A stretch of 64,000 nt of DNA, from positions 169,317-233,316 of the forward strand of contig NZ_MCUW01000009.1 of NCBI RefSeq assembly GCF_002873335.1, in the 5' to 3' direction. Both the position numbers and the translations under genes were made by a program. The notes beneath the pieces are model-generated. The model did no database searches. It had not been told where the DNA came from and was given only the letters and a program-made list of their open reading frames with translations. The stretch is from Vibrio sp. 10N.286.49.B1. GTDB lineage: Bacteria > Pseudomonadota > Gammaproteobacteria > Enterobacterales > Vibrionaceae. Positions 38,663 through 48,554 of this stretch are shown here, in pieces. Position 1 is the first letter of the stretch, and every line of letters begins with the position of its first letter.

Positions 38663-38776
38663 TATAAATACCTATTTAGTTGTTTGTGTGACCGCTTATC
38701 TTGCCGTCTTGATTCATTGCCTCTTTGGCTTGGGAGCAATTTAACGACAATTAATTCGCGCAAACAAATAAACACT

Positions 38777-38808
38777 TCATTTTAGTGATCATTCGCACAC
38801 TAAAATGA
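38777..38808. promoter_or_regulatory. Operator-like perfect inverted repeat upstream of the KdgM porin
   Basis: Arms TCATTTTAGTG / CACTAAAATGA are perfectly complementary over 11 bp with a 10-bp spacer, so half-site centres are 21 bp apart (two helical turns). Part of it (38784-38799) also resembles a CRP site at 8/10 of the TGTGA-N6-TCACA bases. Confidence 0.55.
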
Positions 38809-38812
38809 CAAA

Positions 38813-38836
38813 ATAAATATAAATATAAATATAAAT
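38813..38836. repeat. Hexanucleotide repeat (ATAAAT) x4
   Basis: Four perfect tandem copies of ATAAAT directly beside the inverted repeat. Such arrays can change length by slippage. Confidence 0.8.
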
Positions 38837-39214
38837 ACATTAAAATCAACACTTTAAATTAAAAACCTAAACCTAAAAAAACTCATTAAGAAAACGTACC
38901 ATGATAGAAATCACAGAAACATCGGCGATTTCCCGCCACAAACACAACGAAATAAGTAATATGACGCGTTTCTCGCTATAGATAAGGTTGAAAGTGTGAT
39001 TTAGATCTTGTGATTTAGCTTTTCAACTTAGTTAATTCTTACCGTTAATTATCGAAGAGAATCAAGAAACTCGCCATCCGCCAATCGTCTCAAGCACACC
39101 AAAAAGTAGGAACAACGGTCTTCATCAAATCTAGTGCTTGCTCCGAATCTTTCTTTCAAAGAAAATAAACCCACTAATAAGGTTGCAATGACAGTGACCA
39201 TGAGGAGATGAATC

Positions 39215-40087
39215 TTGTTGATTATGGATCTAAAAAAATGGTGCTTTGTTTTATTTGTCAGCGGCATATTTAATGCGCAAGCAGAACCATTAGTGTGGAA
39301 AGCATCGAAGGGACCGCAAACCTTTTATATTATCGGAACCGTACATCTAGGTAATGCTTCAATGTATCCCCTACCTCAAGTATTGATTGATAACCTAATG
39401 AGTAGTGATGCCGTTATTATTGAGGCCGATTTGACGGAATCCGTAACAATGCCTACCGCCACTAATCACCAACCAATCAAATCCTCACTTGATAGCAAAG
39501 AATTCGCGCAGCTTAAGAAGATAGCCACCCACTCCGGGATGAACGTGGAAACAGTAGCAGCATTAGCGCCGTGGCAAGTCGCTCTCATACTACAAAATCA
39601 TCAATTTCAAAGTTTAGGTTTTCATTCCGATTATGGTGTGGACAGCACTATCGTAAAACTGGCGATGAAGCACGACATTCCCATTCACGGATTGGAATCT
39701 CTTCAATTTCAAATCGACTTGTTATCGAAGCAAGAGGATGACGGCGTCAATATGCTTAAGCAAACCCTGACTGAATGGGATGAAAGCGGCCAGAATGTCG
39801 AGTGCTTGATTGAGTCCTGGAAAATGGGTGATATTCAGAACTTAAATCAACTACTCGACGAGGCCTCCAAGGACGCTAAATTTGAACAAGACTTTATTGT
39901 AAATAGGAATTATGATTGGGTTGAGAAGCTCAATTCAGATCCGGTATTTTCTAGTGGCACATTTACGGTTGCTGTGGGGACACTTCATCTTGTGGGGCAA
40001 ACGAGTTTATTACAGTTATTAACTAAAGAAAATTTTAATACTCAGCTCATTACAACCCCAAACAAAGCGAATTGCACAACTTTATGA
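39215..40087 (+). CDS. Secreted TraB/GumN family protein
   Basis: 290 residues with an N-terminal signal peptide (cleavage near NAQA-EPL). The family's first motif FYIIGTVHLGN is followed by VIIEADL, and the C-terminal VAVGTLHLVGQTSLLQLL is the second conserved GxxH block. TraB/GumN proteins are predicted metal-dependent proteases/erasins related to the TIKI family. GAGGAG is seven bases before TTG 39215; the next ATG (39224) is too far from it. It stands alone on this strand, upstream of a tiny secreted protein gene. Confidence 0.85.
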   Translation: MLIMDLKKWCFVLFVSGIFNAQAEPLVWKASKGPQTFYIIGTVHLGNASMYPLPQVLIDNLMSSDAVIIEADLTESVTMPTATNHQPIKSSLDSKEFAQLKKIATHSGMNVETVAALAPWQVALILQNHQFQSLGFHSDYGVDSTIVKLAMKHDIPIHGLESLQFQIDLLSKQEDDGVNMLKQTLTEWDESGQNVECLIESWKMGDIQNLNQLLDEASKDAKFEQDFIVNRNYDWVEKLNSDPVFSSGTFTVAVGTLHLVGQTSLLQLLTKENFNTQLITTPNKANCTTL

Positions 40088-40136
40088 CTATTATCACGTC
40101 TCATTTTTAAGACACCATTTTGATGCTAATTTAAAT

Positions 40137-40165
40137 ATTGAGTTTATTTACACAATAAACTCAAT
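40137..40165 (+). terminator. Inverted repeat after the TraB/GumN gene (possible terminator)
   Basis: Perfect 12-bp arms ATTGAGTTTATT / AATAAACTCAAT with loop TACAC, 50 bp after the stop codon. It lacks a T run, so it may only protect the 3' end. Confidence 0.4.
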
Positions 40166-40404
40166 CCATTTCATATTAACAATGTAGAATCAACAAACTA
40201 TTTTATAAGTGACTGATAAATAAACCTTATCTTAGTAAGCCCTAAGATTATGCTAGAAACTAAGTAAGAGAATCAATCTAAATCGCCAGCAAAACCATAC
40301 CACTTCTATTAATACACCGGATCACTAATGCGATAAATTTCAATCTGTTATTAATTTTCTTTATGTATTAACACTAACTTATTTTAAATAAAAAAATTTA
40401 AAAT

Positions 40405-40433
40405 TTAACTATTTTACTTTGATTTTCCATAAT
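40405..40433 (+). promoter_or_regulatory. Candidate promoter of the small secreted protein gene
   Basis: TTAACT (40405-40410) and CATAAT (40428-40433) with a 17-bp spacer in very AT-rich DNA; start predicted near 40440. The rest of 40088-40497 shows only the inverted repeat above and no gene. Confidence 0.45.
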
Positions 40434-40497
40434 GTACCCCTCACAATAAATGCGACTCCGGTCACATTTATTAATAATTATAGAGCGAGTACACAAT

Positions 40498-40686
40498 ATG
40501 AAATTGAAAAAAATAAGTCTTATCTTGTTCTCTTTGGCAATATTCTCACTACCTAATATCGCGAGCGCGAGTAATGGGGGAGGAAATGTAATTGGAAGCG
40601 TCGTTCAGTGCACACTTCCCGATGGAACTCAAACCGTAACTTATCAGCTATATTGTAAACTGGATGATGGACAAGCTCGATACTAA
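40498..40686 (+). CDS. Small secreted protein, unknown function
   Basis: 62 residues. Positively charged start MKLKKI, hydrophobic core and cleavage near ASA-SNGG leave a mature peptide of about 39 residues with two Cys (in VQCTL and LYCKL) that could form a disulfide. I do not recognise a family. ATG 40498 is chosen because it gives a classic signal peptide; an upstream ATG (40450) would add 16 residues before it. Its stop codon is immediately adjacent to the cueR stop codon on the other strand. Confidence 0.6.
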   Translation: MKLKKISLILFSLAIFSLPNIASASNGGGNVIGSVVQCTLPDGTQTVTYQLYCKLDDGQARY

Positions 40687-41094
40687 TTATTTATTGGCCT
40701 CATTTTTTGTATCTTTGAGGCCATTGATTATAGGGCATTCACTCTCTTCATTACCGGGACACAATTGTGACCACTGCTCCAGTTTGTCACACATATTTTG
40801 AAGAAGGTCCAACTGGTTTTTAAGTTCGATAAGTTTTTCTTCAACAATTGATTTCACGTCAGCACTTAATCTTTGAGGGTTTTTTTCTATGCAGAGTAAC
40901 GTTTTACACTCTTCTAATGAAAATCCTGATTTTCGTGCGTTATTGACAAAATTAAGATCGTTTGTTTGCGATTGGGTATAAATGCGGTATCCATTTAGCT
41001 CTCGAGATGGTGAAGAAACAATACCCTTACTTTCGTAGAGTCTAATTGATTTTTGAGAAAGGCCTGTTATTTTTGATACTTCACTTATCTTCAT
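40687..41094 (-). CDS. cueR: Copper-responsive MerR-family regulator CueR
   Basis: 135 residues from ATG 41094 (AAGG seven bases upstream; TTG 41100 is also open). N-terminal MerR helix-turn-helix KISEVSKITGLSQKSIRLYE. The two Cu(I)-binding cysteines are Cys112 and Cys120 in CPGNEESECPII, exactly the CueR numbering. Ser77 is present, the residue that marks monovalent-metal sensors. It should activate copA at 33.45 kb. It lies 24 bp after the lipoprotein gene stop, and may share its transcript. Confidence 0.9.
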   Translation of the reverse strand: MKISEVSKITGLSQKSIRLYESKGIVSSPSRELNGYRIYTQSQTNDLNFVNNARKSGFSLEECKTLLCIEKNPQRLSADVKSIVEEKLIELKNQLDLLQNMCDKLEQWSQLCPGNEESECPIINGLKDTKNEANK

Positions 41095-41118
41095 AAACAA
41101 GCCTTACTCTCGCTAAAA

Positions 41119-41916
41119 TTACTGACTAAGTAGCCACGCCAATATAGATTGCCTTTCTGATATTGTCGCTTCCTTGTACCAGTATTGCATCATATCCGTT
41201 GATTGTGAATCCAAAGGTAGCTCAGTAACGATTGACTTACGATTCTCAACCGCCCATGTCACAAACTCATCTTTTTCATTTGAAGATGCTTTATCATACC
41301 AATACTGAATCATATCGACAGATTGATTATTGCCTGATGGCGCAATAACTGCAGCACTTGTTGCAGTAGCCACTGCTGCCGCATGAACTGGCGAGTCTAA
41401 TTCTGTTTTCAATGCTTCGATATAACCAGCCGCTAATCGAAATGAAACTTGGTAGCTGCTATTTGTCACAAGATTAAAAACGAAGTCTTTCTCACCAACC
41501 GCTTTCCACGTAGCGGCATCAACTGGAAAGCTAAAATACTGCGTTGCTGTGCACTGCTCAGTGCAAATACTTGTTGACGGTTTTGTTGCTTGAAGTCCAA
41601 CCGTTTTACCGTCATATGAAGCATCGGTAAACTCTGTATACGATTTAAAATACGTCACCTCCATATTAACGTAGCCAGTCATGTCGTGCTCATGAGCATT
41701 TTGTTTTTTTGATAAGGCGAGGACAACCTGTGATTTAACAATGTCTCCCCCATTTATCGAGTCAGTTATCGGATTGTAGTTTTTTCCAATAACAACAACT
41801 TTACCTTCCTTTGAGCTCACAGATTCAACAGATTGGGAAAAATCGCTTTTTGAATCAAGAGAAGAACATGCTCCCAACATAAACAACGACAACACAACAG
41901 CAGTTTTTCTAAACAT
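41119..41916 (-). CDS. Unknown lipoprotein with duplicated C-terminal motif
   Basis: 265 residues. A signal peptide with lipobox LGAC (Cys17) predicts a lipoprotein. The middle is beta-rich with a CTEQC pair (Cys near 118 and 122). The C-terminal third holds two copies of a ~25-residue helical unit 40 residues apart (from about 198 and 238): D-M-[IM]-Q-Y-W-Y, then E-x..., ending in W. The unit recalls the C-terminus of DUF2057-type proteins, but I cannot assign a family. A strong AAGGAGAGG precedes the ATG. cueR follows 24 bp later. Confidence 0.65.
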   Translation of the reverse strand: MFRKTAVVLSLFMLGACSSLDSKSDFSQSVESVSSKEGKVVVIGKNYNPITDSINGGDIVKSQVVLALSKKQNAHEHDMTGYVNMEVTYFKSYTEFTDASYDGKTVGLQATKPSTSICTEQCTATQYFSFPVDAATWKAVGEKDFVFNLVTNSSYQVSFRLAAGYIEALKTELDSPVHAAAVATATSAAVIAPSGNNQSVDMIQYWYDKASSNEKDEFVTWAVENRKSIVTELPLDSQSTDMMQYWYKEATISERQSILAWLLSQ

Positions 41917-41931
41917 ATTCCTCTCCTTTGG

Positions 41932-41961
41932 AAAAAAGCGTTAACATTAACCGTTAACGCT
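41932..41961 (-). terminator. Terminator of the porin gene
   Basis: On the minus strand AGCGTTAAC / GTTAACGCT around GGTTAAT, followed by TTTTTT. It lies between the porin stop codon and the lipoprotein start, so the two genes are separate units. Confidence 0.85.
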
Positions 41962-42003
41962 CACCTTGTACTTACATAAGTTTAATTGCGATACAGCATA
42001 ACG

Positions 42004-43173
42004 TTAGAAGCCGTATTCTAAGCCTACGCGCGTCACGATATCTGAACGGTTATCAGAGCTGTCTTTTACATTCGTGGTACGTTGCGCTACACGAATATAT
42101 GGAACAAACCCATTGACAACCGCCATCAATTGACCCGATATAGTATTTTCAGCATCATCTTGTGACACGCCACCTTTTTCAGAATCTAAATTAGCCGCAT
42201 AGCCGAGTTTAAAGCCGATCGGTCCATTCCAGTACTGACCAATGACAGAGTATGAACCTTGATCATGTGTCACATTATTCTGATCCAGTTGCTCATGCTT
42301 ATAAGCTGCCGCCAAGCCAAATCCAGCTGGTAACGCTAAATCAAAACCAACAAGATAAGCTAGAGTATCTGTATCACCCGTTGTGCTCCCTGGTATTTTG
42401 ATCACGTCACCAGGTACATATGTACCATTAGTAGCATCCGTTCCACCTTCCTGGGCAACCTTATATTCATCTTTAGTTGTAGTCCCTGAACGCTTACCAG
42501 ACTCAACTGCCCCCATCAACGTTAACTTCTCAAAAGCATATTTAGCGTTTGCACTTCCGAAGTATGTATCTCGTGTAGCTGAACCAGCACCACCACCATT
42601 GTCGTCATCGTCACGGCCAACAGAGGCTGCAAATGTAAATCCACCAAATTTTGGAGAGTCATATCGAACTTGGTTTGATTGGCGATCATAGTGTGCGTTA
42701 ATACCCCCCCAATCAAAGACAGAGCCAAGACCTGGATTAGAGAAAGGCCAATCTACAATTTCATACAATGGCGTCAGCACACGACCGACTCTAACGTTAC
42801 CCCAATCACCTGATAATCCAATAAACGTATCACGGAAGCCCAAGACACCACCAGCCGTTCCGCCGTGAGCCCAGTCCGTATTATCAACGTAGCCTGATTC
42901 TATTTGCATTGTCACACGAATACTGTCGGTCATATCACCAGACGCTCGGAAGCCAATACGTGATTCATTCTCAACGACAAAACCTGCGCTATCGCTCTCT
43001 TTATCCGTTACGTTATAGTTGACGGTAGAAATAGCCGCTACGCCGTAGACTTCAACGTCAAAGGGTGAGTTAATACCAACTTGACCACCATCCCCTTCAT
43101 CAGCGAAAGAACCAAATGAAACGATTGACGCCACTGCTGCACCGATGAGAGTGCGTTTAAACATTTTTTCCAT
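42004..43173 (-). CDS. General outer-membrane porin (OmpU/OmpC-like trimeric type)
   Basis: 389 residues. Signal peptide ending FGSFA-DEG, a first strand FDVEVYGVAAIS, a loop-3 type region GNVRVGRVLTPLYEIVDWPFS, and a terminal Phe (EYGF). These are features of 16-stranded Gram-negative porins of the Vibrio OmpU type. The start is the first ATG (43173) with AGGAG eight bases upstream; an in-frame ATG three codons later lacks spacing. Which named porin it equals cannot be told from sequence alone. Confidence 0.88.
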   Translation of the reverse strand: MEKMFKRTLIGAAVASIVSFGSFADEGDGGQVGINSPFDVEVYGVAAISTVNYNVTDKESDSAGFVVENESRIGFRASGDMTDSIRVTMQIESGYVDNTDWAHGGTAGGVLGFRDTFIGLSGDWGNVRVGRVLTPLYEIVDWPFSNPGLGSVFDWGGINAHYDRQSNQVRYDSPKFGGFTFAASVGRDDDDNGGGAGSATRDTYFGSANAKYAFEKLTLMGAVESGKRSGTTTKDEYKVAQEGGTDATNGTYVPGDVIKIPGSTTGDTDTLAYLVGFDLALPAGFGLAAAYKHEQLDQNNVTHDQGSYSVIGQYWNGPIGFKLGYAANLDSEKGGVSQDDAENTISGQLMAVVNGFVPYIRVAQRTTNVKDSSDNRSDIVTRVGLEYGF

Positions 43174-43611
43174 GGAATAAACTCCTAAAAATGGATATAG
43201 CTGTTTTTTAATATTTCGCCTTAAGTTGGCCGCCGAAGGGAAATATTTCCTTTTAATTTTAGTAATCAGTTTACGCTGATTAATTTCCTGTCTACACCGT
43301 GTGTATCCATATCCACAAGACTAACTTTGCGACAAAAAATATCAATTAACCGTTTACTTTCCATATGAAAAATAGGAGGCACTGCAAACTTTTACCTCAC
43401 TTATTGATGAAGATCTTATTTTTCACATCAAAAAATAAAAAAACCTTTAAGCCATTATTTATCAATAAGTTAATGAAAATAAAAAACAAAATAAAGTGAC
43501 ATGCCTCGCACTGGTTTTTTATTTCACGGCTATCAACAAATAAATTAAACCTTGATCACAACATTATTAATACAAATAACAACGAAAAATAATCTTGAAG
43601 TCACTCGCAAA
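43174..43611. other. Porin upstream region
   Basis: About 440 bp with no gene. Two dyads lie near the porin start: GGAAATATTTCC (43239-43250) and TAATCAG/CTGATTA around TTTACG (43263-43282). They may be regulator sites or 5' UTR structure. The rest is AT-rich. Confidence 0.35.
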
Positions 43612-43639
43612 AAAAAGGACCTCAAGAGAGGTCCTTTTT
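43612..43639 (-). terminator. ligA terminator
   Basis: AAAAAGGACCTC / GAGGTCCTTTTT around AAGA; strong stem with A and T flanks. Confidence 0.85.
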
Positions 43640-43656
43640 AAATTCATAATAAATGT

Positions 43657-46772
<3,116 letters not shown>

Positions 46773-46956
46773 TGTTTGCTCTCAATGTTATAAAAATAGT
46801 CCTTATCGAAGTGCCAAAACACTCCCAACCATCTTACTTTACCAAAACTCTACCTATTATTAGAACACCTTAGTATAAGAAGTTTGTGATTTCCTTAGAC
46901 CTTTTTTGTTATAGTCGCCTTTCTGCCCCTCAAAATGACTACAAAAGGAGCTGAAT

Positions 46957-47694
46957 TTGAACAAGGCTACTACCGGATTTGGTTATTTCTACCAAGGTTT
47001 CCAGCTTGCTTTCACGCCAGGCATTCGTCGCTACGTCATTATGCCTTTACTCGCGAATATTTTATTGGTGGGATCGGCAATGTATTATCTGTTTGCCAAT
47101 CTGAATGTGTGGATTGAGGATTGGATCGGCGCCCTTCCCGAGTTCTTATCGTGGTTGAGCTATATACTATGGCCTTTGCTCACGCTCACTATCTTAGCAA
47201 CGTTCTCGTACTTTTTTAGCACCCTCGCAAATTTCATTGCTGCGCCGTTCAATGGGCTCCTAGCGGAAAAAGTGGAAGAATCACTAACGCAACAGAAAGT
47301 ATCCGATGATGGCATCATGAGTATGGTGAAAGATGTGCCACGTATCATGGCCAGAGAATGGCGCAAACTGCGCTACGTCTTGCCCAAAGCCATTGGGCTT
47401 TTCCTTTTGCTGCTTATTCCAGCACTTGGACAGACCGTCGCGCCATTCCTTTGGTTTATTTTTACCGCGTGGATGCTGGCAATCCAATACTGTGATTACC
47501 CGTTTGATAACCATAAAGTCCCATTTAATGACATGCGGTTATCGCTAAAACAGAAACAAGGTAAGAGCTACACCTTTGGTGCCATGGTTGCGTTATTTAC
47601 ATCGATTCCAATTTTGAATCTTTTTGTCATGCCAGTTGCGGTGTGCGGTGCCACTGCCATGTGGGTACAGGAATTTAAAGACCAGCACAAATAA
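46957..47694 (+). CDS. cysZ: Sulfate transporter CysZ (EI24 family)
   Basis: 245 residues with four hydrophobic segments. [20 protein letters not shown] and [11 protein letters not shown] and [12 protein letters not shown] are CysZ family blocks. It moves sulfate into the cell for cysteine synthesis. The start is TTG 46957 with AAAGGAG six bases upstream. Its position beside zipA-ligA is conserved in gammaproteobacteria. Confidence 0.93.
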   Translation: MNKATTGFGYFYQGFQLAFTPGIRRYVIMPLLANILLVGSAMYYLFANLNVWIEDWIGALPEFLSWLSYILWPLLTLTILATFSYFFSTLANFIAAPFNGLLAEKVEESLTQQKVSDDGIMSMVKDVPRIMAREWRKLRYVLPKAIGLFLLLLIPALGQTVAPFLWFIFTAWMLAIQYCDYPFDNHKVPFNDMRLSLKQKQGKSYTFGAMVALFTSIPILNLFVMPVAVCGATAMWVQEFKDQHK

Positions 47695-47743
47695 CCACAG
47701 CGATTTAGTCTCGCTATCGTATCTTCGAATATAGCTACGGTCT

Positions 47744-47777
47744 GTTAGGTAAAGAGGATTCAGCCTCTTTACCTAAC
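47744..47777. repeat. Inverted repeat between convergent cysZ and the YbeL-like gene
   Basis: Perfect 14-bp arms GTTAGGTAAAGAGG / CCTCTTTACCTAAC around ATTCAG. No T run follows on either strand; it may still end transcripts or block 3' decay. Confidence 0.55.
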
Positions 47778-47830
47778 CTCTGCTTCGAACTTAACGTTTG
47801 ATGGAAGTCTTTGTCTTTATTCTCGAACCA

Positions 47831-48301
47831 TCAAGGCTTAAGTGCACGCCGACTAAAGCTATCATTACCACATTGAACACAGTTAATAATCACTGTTGGG
47901 TGATTGTATTCACTGCGATGACCACACTCTTCACAGACCAACACCCCCAAGCCAATCATCTCCCCTGTATTGTAAACACCTTGGTGTTCTAAATCTTGAA
48001 ACAACTCAACCCATTCAACTCGAGTTTTATCCGTAATATCCAACAAGCCTTGCCAAACCGAATTGGCCACCATTAAATAAAAGGGCCCACTTTTGCTTTC
48101 TTCGTAGTTGTCAGCAAACTCTTTCAAATCAGAATTGATATAGGCAGAAATGAGCGCCATTTCATCCTTCGTCATATCATTCGCGGCTTCAATCACTGAC
48201 CCCGATTTTTCAAGTACATGCTGTACCTCCTCTGGGCTGTGCTTAAGATTATCAACCACATCTTCGATCATCTCTTCATAACTGGTTTTACGCTTCGGCA
48301 T
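47831..48301 (-). CDS. YbeL-like zinc-ribbon protein (DUF1451)
   Basis: 156 residues, soluble. C-terminal zinc ribbon with two CxxC pairs (CEECGHRS and CVQCGND). The N-terminus is helical and acidic. ATG 48301 is chosen for its AGGGGGAT site; the frame is open to 48358 without one. Function in the family is unknown to me. In E. coli ybeL also lies next to leuS, which supports the assignment. Confidence 0.85.
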   Translation of the reverse strand: MPKRKTSYEEMIEDVVDNLKHSPEEVQHVLEKSGSVIEAANDMTKDEMALISAYINSDLKEFADNYEESKSGPFYLMVANSVWQGLLDITDKTRVEWVELFQDLEHQGVYNTGEMIGLGVLVCEECGHRSEYNHPTVIINCVQCGNDSFSRRALKP

Positions 48302-48554
48302 AGATCCCCCTAATGTAACGGAATAAATTGGAGTGCAGCTAGGCAGTATACGGAACAAACCAGCGCAAACTATGCACTATAGAATCGTTCCAGACTGGCG
48401 TTCCAGTTCATGAACGCCGTCAACAAGGCTGCGACTTCGTATATGAAGGGCATATTGACTATTGTTGACCGCGCCTGCTTTAGGTATTCTATGATGATCT
48501 AGTAGTTTCTGTTTTAACAGAACTCACAAATTCCAAGATAACCGGAAATCATCG
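48302..48554 (+). other. Region upstream of leuS
   Basis: 253 bp, no gene. It holds a GGCGTTC/GAACGCC dyad (48397-48418), a CGTTCCAG direct repeat (48386 and 48399), TTGACC (48465-48470) with a loose -10 TATGAT (48490-48495), and the palindrome TTCTGTTTTAACAGAA (48507-48522) in the probable leader. Confidence 0.4.

Larger units (their letters stand above)
38663..39214. other. Divergent control region between the KdgM-like porin and TraB/GumN genes
   Basis: 552 bp without a supported gene. It holds a 32-bp inverted repeat (38777-38808), a four-copy ATAAAT repeat (38813-38836) and otherwise AT-rich sequence. A 72-residue minus-strand frame at 39049-39267 has no ribosome site and overlaps the TraB gene start, so it was discounted. 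Confidence 0.4.

Noticed and set aside
39049..39267. 72-codon minus-strand frame overlapping the TraB/GumN start
   Set aside because: No ribosome site, no recognisable domain, overlaps a signal-peptide-coding start.
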